This document shows positions 55,801 to 64,000 of a DNA stretch of 64,000 nt, piece after piece. The stretch spans positions 141,670,462 through 141,734,461 of the forward strand of contig CM077644.1 of assembly GCA_039707465.1 (NCBI GenBank), read 5' to 3'. The notes beneath the pieces were generated by a model, which did no database searches, was not told the origin of the DNA, and saw only the letters and a program-made list of their open reading frames with translations. The stretch comes from Rhabdophis nuchalis. Its lineage: Eukaryota > Chordata > Lepidosauria > Squamata > Natricidae. The first letter of the stretch is position 1; every line of letters starts with the position of its first letter. Position numbers and translations under genes: made by a program.

Positions 55801-58800
55801 TTGAAAATGCTCTGAAGACCATTCAGGGGGCCAGCCACCAGACAAACAAACTAAAGGAGCTCTATGGACAAGTGGTAATTACTCCTTTGTTTCAAATACA
55901 AATACAAACACCTGTTGGTTTGGTGTACATTTAGTGATTATGCAAGTAAAAAAACTGGAGGTCAACCATTACTGCCCCAAATGTAGCATTAATTATGAAA
56001 TAACTTGATATTACATTTCCTTCTATCATATTAAAGTGTAAACTAAAAAGATTATTGGACATTATGTGTCCAGGGCTCAGGTCTGGGGCCCTGAGTGTAT
56101 GAAAGAACCTGTCTCCTGGTTATGTGGATGGTTGTTTTTCTCAGCTGCTACATATTTTAATTTTTGTACATATATTTGTTTATTGTTTTTATTTTTATTA
56201 TTATCCATTGTCAAGTGGCGTACACAATTTTACAGAAAACTTTTTCCCCAAAAGGTATTTTGTTTCCCCCCCACAAAACAGCTTTTTATATCCAAGTGTT
56301 TAAATATTGTGAATATCATTATGACTAGGTGATTTTTTTTTAACTTCACACTTTTATATATACACTGTAGATTCTTTCAACTATAGAGGAAAGAACAGCA
56401 TTTTACGCTTAATAATAATAATAATAATTTTTTATTTATAACCCGCTCTCTCTCCCCGAAGGGACTCTTCTGTGTAGGTTGTGAATTGAGGGCAGATAAA
56501 AATATAGCTGCTATTTGTTAGAAATATCCTGGCTCAGATTGAGGAACCAGCTTTATTCGAAAACTTGTAGAAATTCTCTCTGTTGTTTTTTGGAACTGCT
56601 AAAATGTGATGCTGAATAAAATGAACTGCAGTAACTGTAAGTTTATCCAGGGATTTGATTTTATACATGTTTACTCTGTATCTGATTTACCAAGTTACTA
56701 TTTTTTTCTTTTCAGTTGTACAGATTAGAGCGTTATGATGACTGCTTGGCTGTGTATCGTGATCTTATCCGTAATTCACAGGATGACTATGAAGAAGAAC
56801 GGAAAACCAATCTTTCTGCAGTAGGTGCTGCACAGAGCACCTGGGAGAAAGTGGTGCCAGTAAGTAAGTTTATAGTAACAATATACAGAATATGTGAATC
56901 ACTCCTTTCACAGTTCAGTTCTGTCACTCTGATTAATTACATGAAGCATTTAATTATAAAAAAAACATGTAATAATACAGGATTCTTACTCACCAGCATT
57001 GTTATAAAATGACTAATGAGAATGGAGGGATTAAAAATTGTTCCTGAGCCATAGAATTACGCAGCTGCCTCTTCCATCAGCTCGAATTTGGTAGCAAAAT
57101 TAAAAGAAAGCAAAAAGAAAAAGAGATTATCAACACATCCTTTTGCTATGCAAAAGTGTCAAGTCTATTGTACCCTAAGGGGTAGCAGGATTTTTCCCTC
57201 AACTGTGGTATCCATGGATCTCAGTTCTCTATAGCCAAAAGAGAGCAGCAAATACAGCCAAGACCTACAGTAGTAATGAACAAGTTGTACATCTTGCTTG
57301 AGAGAATTGTGCAATGGCAAATTATAGTCATCTGCGACCCAACAGTAACGTTGCTTTTTAGAATCAGTAGAAGGTAGAGAATCTTAGTTACAGAATCCAG
57401 TGATGAAATAAGAGTTTTACTAGGTGTGTACTCTGAAAATAAGGATTGCAGTCTTTTTCTACTTTCAACAGCATCAAGCTATGAGCATATGTTTTAAGCA
57501 TTGCATTGATTTTTCATATCCTATTTCATACTCTGCCTTCTTTTAGATAGGAAGCAGACAAGCAGAGTTTGGGAGTTATTAATTTAATTTAATAATTCTA
57601 GCTTTAACAACGCAAGTACACCTCCAATAGCCAAGCAAAGAACTAAGGCAAGTGTCCTTTAGCATGACACTGTTATCTATTAAGCAGGCACACAAGTTGA
57701 GAAATTGTACCATAGCTGGAAAGATACTGTGCTAGAGAGGTAACATCTTTTGATGATGCTGAAGAAAGATAAGAGATTGGAGAGCCATCCGAACCCTGAG
57801 GCCTCAAAATATATTTGTCAGGCATTAAAGTTTACAATGGACATATTAGTAGAAACCTTCCTATGGATAACTTCCTCAGTTTGGTGGATGTGACAGAAAC
57901 CCATCAAACATCACAGAGGTCCATCACACAAGTCACTTCTCCCTTATCAGAGGCCTCTCAGGTTTGGATCCAAAAATGATCAATTTCAGTTGAGAGAGTT
58001 GTCATTCAATCTGATATCAGTAGCAAAACTACTCATTGAAGTGAGTGTGGGACTTACAAGTCATTTAAGATGCAAAGGTATATGTGCTTGCCTATGACAA
58101 GTCCATATCTCTATTTATTTATTTAACGTATGGCATATCATACATGGACTAAGCAATATATATTAACATTGGCCACATCTCATAGTTAATTATCTTAATA
58201 CCTTCAGGCATAAGATATTTCACAAGTTCTGTCTGGGTTCCGCCCCAGAGAACACATGTAGCTCAAGCAATGTGCAATGTGATTTTGAAGATCTATGTTA
58301 CATGTATATTAGAGAAGCAAAGCCCTATTGAATTACTTGTCTCTTATGAACAAGAAATCAGAGGAGACAAATTTTCCATTCTGCAATTAACAGAGGATAG
58401 ATGAATACATTATCTTGGTCTTCATAGTCAGCAAGATTACAATGCTTTTTGTAGTGGACCACTATACTTGCAGGTTTAAAGGCAAGAGTCCTATTATACA
58501 TTTGTAAGGCAGTTATAATATGGAATTGTCTACTTTTATTTAAAAAAATATCAGGATGCTTCTTTTGTAGATATGTATGCTTACACAGATGTACACTTGA
58601 AATACTATCATACACTTGATATACTGCTGCATTTTCTGTCACTGGAGTCAGGGTTCCAAATAACATCCAACATCCAGACCTGACAACTGGAAGATGGATT
58701 TGATGCTCCCATCCTGTGGCCTATGGTTTCATAATCTATCCATATGACTTCAAAGTTGAGGTCCTTAGACACTTAAGTGCATTATGCTAACTGTTAAGAT

Positions 58801-61800
58801 GTTGTTCATCTAATTTACCAGTTATAATTTGATTGTAACAAGAGGATGTACAGTAAAGGAGTTTAATCACTGTTAGCTTAAGTATGTACATGCAACTGAA
58901 GGGAAGATTTTTCTTCCATGAGATAGGAAGAAGTATTATCCTCTAGGTCTACATGTAGATTTAATTCTTTTCTTCCATATGATCAAAAAGGTAAATTTTG
59001 AAACTACCCATTCATATCAGAATAGTTTAAATAAACAAGCAGATGCTATTTAAACATATTCAATTTCTTATTAATTGATTTTGCTCTGCTCAGGAAGACC
59101 TGGGCCTTCAGGAAGCTACCTATGAACTGTGTTACAATGCTGCCTGTGCTTTGATTGGACAAGGCAGGTTGAATGACGCAATGAAAATGCTACAGAAAGC
59201 TGAAGGTAATGAGTAGTACATTTAATTGATCCTTTCCATATTTTTTAAAAAAATATTTCCCCTGGATTTTGTGTTTATAAGTAGTGGTATTCAATTTCTT
59301 TAGAAAAATAAATCTGAGAAAGTACATTAAAAAGATCATTCTTATGCCCTCAGTTCATTGCTTAATCCATCTGCCTAGTTAGATGGTAGTACATAGCGAG
59401 ACTCAAACACAGATTGAAACCTGGGTAATACCTTGGTAGACAAAACTAGGAAATTACAGAACTTCACCAGGTGTTTTAATATACTTGTTAAAGCCACTTA
59501 CACACTTCATATTCAGGGCAAAGTTGTAATTGGGCAGAGAATAATGATACCACCTTTCACAGCCCAGTACTCACAAATGTTTTCTAATATAATTCCATTT
59601 TTCTAGACTACTGGGTTGAATGTTCATGTTGATGCTCCTACTTATGTGTTGCTGGTGTAGACCAGTGCATACAATGAGCACCAACTTGGTGAAATAATCA
59701 TGGCTTATCAGGAGTGAACTGCATTCTAATGTTATAGATGATTTGCTTTCTGATTTGTTCTTCATTCTTGTCCCTAGAATCACTACAAAAATAGCAGTAT
59801 CTTGTCCAGAGTCTAGTTCTCTATTTTATTTTTGTTTATAGCAGCATAAAATCATCTAAACCAGGGGTCCCCAACCCCCGGGCCGCAGACTGGTGCCGGT
59901 CTGTGGCTTGATAGGAACCGGGCCGCAGGGCTAGAGAGGAGGGAGGAGGGGGCAGCCCCCTGGGCAGAGTGCACACAGGGGGCGGGAGAGCACAGGTGTG
60001 GTTGCTTGTGCTGTTGGGGGCCCTAGAGGGGCGAGTGAGCCGACACACACACCCCACGCGTACATGCGCCTCCTGTTCCCCCGCTCCCCCTCTACGCCGG
60101 CCGGTCTGCAGAATTTTCTTCAAAATGAAACCAGTCCCTGGTGCCAAAAAGGTTGGGGACCCCTGATCTAAACACTTTTAATATAGCTCTATTTCTTATA
60201 AATCTTGAAACCCGAATGTTTATGTTGGGGGGAGGCATAACCTTTTGACTTGCTAACATTCTGTCACTGCCTCAATGTTTGATTTGTGGTTTTGTATCTT
60301 CCAAAATTAATTTGTTATACTTTCCCTATAGATTTGTGTCGCCAGTCTCTCTCTGAAGACTCGGTAAGAGATTCAGTTCAATTGAACGATATATTTTTGT
60401 GTCAAATAGGTTTAGCTAGTTGCAGCTGATATTTGCTATCCAAAGGTTTGTTAAATTGGGGGAAGTCATTTGTGTTTTGTATTTTATAACATGTTTTAAT
60501 GTTGTCTTTAAATATTTGGTACTGAATTTTAATTTAGAATTATAAACCACATCAAAATGTAGTCTGAAATATAATAAATAAACAGATAAGCAATTCATAA
60601 GAATCCTTTCTGAGAGATTCTGAAACAGCACTCTTTCGATTGGGCCTTTAAGTAACATCATATCTTTTTTTCTGACTCCTTCACTAAAATGTAGTAGTGA
60701 AAATCTAGCTATAGACTTGGTAGCAAGGTCTTTAAAAGATAAATAGTAAAATTGCCAGGTTTTATTGTTTTTTAAAAGCATTTAAAAGTTTAAAATACTT
60801 GCAGTTACTGATTTGTAGCAAAATATATTTATTGTGTTTGTAATTTAAACTAATAGGATTCAGTTATCATAAATCATGTGTGTCATATTTGTTTCAGGAT
60901 GTGACTGAAGAAGACGTTGAGGCAGAATTGGCCATTATTCATGGTCAAATGGCTTACATTTTGCAACTCCAAGGTCATACAGAGGAAGCACTACAACTGT
61001 ACAATCAGATAATCAAACTAAAGTAAGTATTTCGGTATATTTTGATAGTGCTTTTAACACTTTTTAAAAATGTCATACTTTCAAAAGTGGACGTATTCTA
61101 TTTTTACAGACCCACAGATGTAGGATTGCTTGCTGTCATTGCCAATAACATCATCACTATTAACAAGGTATAGAATTTTTGCCACAATACCTGAGAAGTC
61201 TTTGTAATATGATACTGTTTTGAACTACATTATATTTTTGTAAAGCTCTGCCTTCTGCTTACAAAGCATAAGGAGCTTATGAAATACCACATTTATGTTA
61301 ATTAAGCATTCCATTCTGCACCCTTCACAGGACCAAAATGTCTTTGATTCAAAGAAAAAAGTTAAACTGACCAATGCAGAAGGTGTTGAACATAAATTGT
61401 CCAAGAAACAACTCCAAGCAATAGAATTCAACAAAGCTTTGTTGGCCATGTATACTAATCAGGTAATGTAGATTTTGTACCAGTTTAAGTGGATTGGTTA
61501 AGTCAAGGCATCAGGTTAGAACTCGGGAGACTCTGAATTCTAGTCCTGCCTTGGGTACAAAACCAGGGTGAGTCAGTCTGTCTCAATCTTGGGAAGGAAG
61601 CAGTGGCAAATCATTTCTGAAATCTTGCCAAGAAAACCTCAGGGGCATATCCAGGCAAACATAAGGAGTCAACTCATTTATTATATCACATGGCTCCAAA
61701 ATATAGAGCTTAAAAATATAGGAAGTGACTTCCTCAAATAAGAAAGTAAACATCCATGCATATAAGAATCTTAACTTGCTAAAGAAAAAGTAGATCAACA

Positions 61801-62722
61801 ATTTCCTAAAAAGCGGAGAGCTTATGTTAGAAGGAAGCTTATGATACAAGGGTCTTGTCTGTAAAGAATTATGTTTTCAATGGCTTTTCTCTCTCCAAAA
61901 ATGCTTAGTAAAATCTTCCATACAATTCCATGTATTGCAAAGGGCTGTGGGTTTAACATTGTTTATGACAGTTACACTGTCCCAGGATCTTATGATCACC
62001 ATTTGTAGCCTTCTCAGCTGGCTTCCAACAAGCAAAGTCAATGGGGAAAGCCAAATTTGCTTAAGAACCACACATTCACTTAATAACTGCAGTAATTTGC
62101 TTAACAGCTATGGCAAAAAGGTGGTAAAATGGGTCAAAATCCCTTAACAACTCCATGTATACTATTTTGGAAAATTACAATAGCAATGGCACTTAAACTT
62201 ATATACTGCCCCATTTACAGCACTCTCTGGGCAATTTCAGCACATTGCCCCCAACAATCTGGATTCTCATTTTACCAACCTCGGAAGGATGGAAGGCTGA
62301 GTCAACCTTGAGCTGGTCGAACTCCAGATTGTGGGCAGTGTTAGCCTGCAATCCTGCAATCTAACTACTATGCCACCAGGGCTCTTTAATAATGTGGAGT
62401 GCTACATAGGTTCTGTATTATAATTCCTACACATATATTATATTCTCTTTTGAAAAATGTTGGGCAAAGTCACCACAAACTGGATATCCTGCTGATGTAG
62501 TATTCAAGATATTTATTTGTTATATATATGTCTTGCCTTCTTTCTATTGAATTGGTTTTCTGAACTTGACAATTTTTTAATCTTACCTCTTAGGCAGATC
62601 AGTGTCGCAAACTGGCATCAGGTTTACAGTCGCAAAGCCCTGAACACCTCCTTCCTGTTTTAATCCATGCAGCTCAATTGTGTCGAGAGAAACAACATAC
62701 TAAGGCGATAGAGCTCCTACAG
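52808..62722 (+). CDS. SRP72: SRP72, signal recognition particle 72 kDa subunit, first ten exons
   Basis: Exons: 52808-52940, 54363-54483, 55751-55874, 56716-56859, 59094-59205, 60332-60363, 60898-61022, 61110-61167, 61331-61462, 62594-62722. All are GT-AG, the phases join, and they give 370 codons, over half of the 671-aa human protein; the rest lies past the right edge. Tetratricopeptide-type helical repeats fill this half (L-W-S-E-V-N-R, E-K-A-Y-C-E-Y-R-L-N-R-I-E-N-A-L, L-Y-R-L-E-R-Y-D-D-C-L, A-I-I-H-G-Q-M-A-Y-I-L-Q-L-Q-G). The TPR part binds SRP68; the C-terminal basic region that binds 7SL RNA is outside the window. Start: first ATG, in a Gly/Ser/Ala-rich leader longer than in human. Introns hold hAT, SINE and LINE pieces. 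Confidence 0.96.
53302..53425. mobile_element. Palindromic hAT MITE, copy 3 (SRP72 intron 1)
   Basis: CAGTGTTCCTCAACCTTGCTGACTTTAAGTCCTGTGGACTTCAA pairs with TTGAAGTCCACAGGACTTAAGTCGCCAAGGTTTAGAAACACTG. Perfect 8-bp duplication CCTTAGCC (53294-53301, 53426-53433). Confidence 0.92.
56408..56472 (-). mobile_element. LINE 3' end stub, antisense (SRP72 intron 3)
   Basis: (AAT)n then TTTTTTATTTATAACCCGCTCTCTCTCCCCGAAGGGACTC, the extreme 3' end of the family seen at 27142. Only about 65 bases remain. Confidence 0.65.
56860..59093. other. SRP72 intron 4, unclassified
   Basis: A 2.2-kb intron with no clear exon. The middle (about 57040-58680) has a more balanced base composition than the flanks. 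On the minus strand a 102-codon frame (58358-58666) looks mildly protein-like but matches nothing I know; an old retroelement or processed copy in antisense is possible. Confidence 0.35.
59862..60165. mobile_element. hAT MITE (CAGGGGTCCCCAACCC family)
   Basis: Termini CAGGGGTCCCCAACCCCCGG and AAAAGGTTGGGGACCCCTG. Perfect 8-bp duplication ATCTAAAC (59854-59861, 60166-60173). 304 bp, GC-rich interior, no coding. In SRP72 intron 5. The best delimited member of the family here. Confidence 0.93.
61485..61685 (+). mobile_element. Sauria-type SINE with BovB-like tail, plus strand
   Basis: Worn tRNA head (GAATTCTAGTCCTGCC as box B), then GTGAGTCAGTCTGTCTC and a tail GCAAATCATTTCTGAAATCTTGCCAAGAAAAC...AGGAGTCAAC resembling the BovB LINE end. 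This is the form of SINE described from many squamates. In SRP72 intron 9. Confidence 0.7.
61955..62150. mobile_element. Partial copy of the 27651 MITE family
   Basis: TTTATGACAGTTACACTGTCCCAGG, AGCAAAGTCAATGGGG, and TTGCTTAACAGCTATGGCAAAAAGG follow the same order as in the element at 27651. Ends lost. Confidence 0.65.
62179..62395 (-). mobile_element. tRNA-derived SINE, minus strand (SRP72 intron 9)
   Basis: Reverse copy: AGCAATGGCACTTAAACTTATA tail, body ATTTTACCAACCTCGGAAGGATGGAAGGCTGAGTCAACC, then tRNA-like head ending TATGCCACCAGGGCTCT. Diverged. Confidence 0.85.
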
Positions 62723-63647
62723 GTATAGTTGACTGCTAGAAAAAAAATACAACAAATTTCCTGCAGGGGGACAACTCAACACTCTGATACAACTTTCCCC
62801 AATGATTTCCTTTTAAAGATTCTTTTATTTTGATATATCATGGCCCATGGTAAACTGTTACCACTAACTGCATATGTAGTCTTATTTATGATAGAGGTTA
62901 AAAAGAATCAATATAGATTTAATGCTGTTAAATTCCTCATAGAGGTCTATATCAACCAACATCTTTCTCCTATCCTTGCTTAATTCCTTTTTACATTTTT
63001 GTGAATGAGCTAGAACTACTTTTCTTGCGGTTTTTAAAATTCATGAATATCTTTAAACTGTGACTGGTAGCAATTGTTAGTTGGAAGAGCATTTACAGTT
63101 TTGATTAATGTTCATTGACAATAACATTAGTAGAAATATAATACTGCACTACAACTCCTAAGCTTCTAAGAGAAAATTAGTATATCTGGATTTTTTAAAA
63201 AAAACTTGCAGCATAGGTAATAAAGGAAGATACAATGAAGATTCATAACATTACTTCTGTTATAGAAAATAGAGATTGAAATAAGTGTTCCTCCTTTCCA
63301 ATATTTGAATTTTGAGGGAAGTTCAAATCCTATAAAAAGAAGTGCTTTTTGTAGATAATAGATCATAGTTAAGCTATCATTAATTCTATAAAGACTACTA
63401 TTTGCTCTTAGTGGCTATTAAGCTTTGCAATCTCCCAGATCATAGGCTACATGTCTTGGATATTATTGCTAGGAGAAACAGTGGAATTACGAATCATCTT
63501 CTGTGCTTCTGATTGGCCAAATGCTTCACTAAGTGACCAATCAGCTTGAATCAGCAGAACTGCTTTCTTAGCATTTTACAATTAGACTAGTCTTCACATA
63601 TTCACATCTAAGAGTTTATTATTGGGAGGTAAGTAGTCCCCTATGTC

Positions 63648-64000
63648 AGTGGTCGGCAAACTCATTAGTCAAAAGAGCCAAATATCAACAATACCACGAT
63701 TGAAATTTCTTTTGAGAGCCAGAAGGTGTGGCCTGTTTTGTGGGAGTTGCTCGGCAGTCATGTGACCGGGTGGGCGTGGCCAACATGCAAAATGTGGTGA
63801 AACTCACTCAACAACGGTCTTGCTTAGCAACCAAAATTTTGGCCTCAATTGTGGTCATAAGTTCTCTTTCATCTCTCTCCCACTTTCTTTTTCTTTCTTT
63901 TCTTTCTTCCCTTCTTTCTCTTTCTGTCTCTTTCTGTCTCTCTCTGTCTCTCTCTCTGAGTCTGTCTGTCTGTCTGTCTGTCTCTCTCTGTGGCTCTTTA
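63648..64000. mobile_element. hAT MITE, cut by the window edge
   Basis: Begins CAGTGGTCGGCAAACTCATTAGTC, a hAT terminus of a different family from the one at 25837. Inside, at about 63748-63862, is the same ~115-bp module found reversed in the 25837 element, followed by a long (TTTC)n/(TC)n/(TGTC)n tract that runs to about 63990. The other end is beyond the window. Confidence 0.75.

Noticed and set aside
56716..57012. A separate 98-codon gene starting in SRP72 exon 4
   Set aside because: It is exon 4 of SRP72 read on into the intron past the GTAAGT donor at 56860.

Overview
The window is nuclear DNA of a squamate reptile, most probably a snake. It has spliced vertebrate genes with CpG-rich promoters and GT-AG introns, set in AT-rich DNA full of reptile mobile elements: BovB LINE ends, a Sauria-type SINE with a BovB-like tail, a second tRNA-derived SINE, L2/CR1-clade LINEs, L1, palindromic hAT MITEs and a Helitron. 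The snake assignment rests on recognition of these repeat families from memory, not on a search.

Layout. 1-12.6 kb: no recognised coding gene; a strong CpG island at about 1.15-2.8 kb looks like the promoter of an unidentified gene; a SINE at 9.8 kb; a non-autonomous Helitron at 10.55-11.40 kb. 12.59-17.75 kb: a young, nearly intact Ty3/gypsy LTR retrotransposon with a 5-bp target duplication and two 380-bp LTRs differing at about three sites; its reading frame is broken twice, at C runs. 17.8-25.3 kb: intergenic DNA with BovB, SINE and hAT remnants. 25.4-36.2 kb, minus strand: complete SARAF in six coding exons (302 aa), its introns loaded with hAT, L2 and microsatellite DNA. 40.4-45.5 kb, plus strand: complete LEPROTL1 in four coding exons (131 aa), divergent from SARAF, followed by a long probable 3' UTR. 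49.4-51.4 kb: a minus-strand L1-type insertion with a perfect 19-bp target duplication that carries a 5' UTR, ORF1 and a 3' UTR but no ORF2, which resembles the HAL1 'half-L1' of mammals. 52.8 kb to the right edge, plus strand: the first ten exons (370 codons) of SRP72; the rest lies outside.

Function. SARAF (brake on store-operated calcium entry in the ER) and LEPROTL1 (endosomal sorting, Vps55 family) are head-to-head neighbours, as in mammals. SRP72 (signal recognition particle) belongs to another chromosome in human (4q12), so the LEPROTL1-SRP72 junction marks a difference in gene order. There is no operon-like linkage: each gene has its own promoter. The most notable items are the ORF1-only L1 element, the LTR enhancer made of 57-bp repeats each carrying a CCAAT box, a shared internal module in two unrelated hAT MITEs, and a small secreted Cys-rich (Ly6/PATE-like) ORF inside SARAF intron 1.
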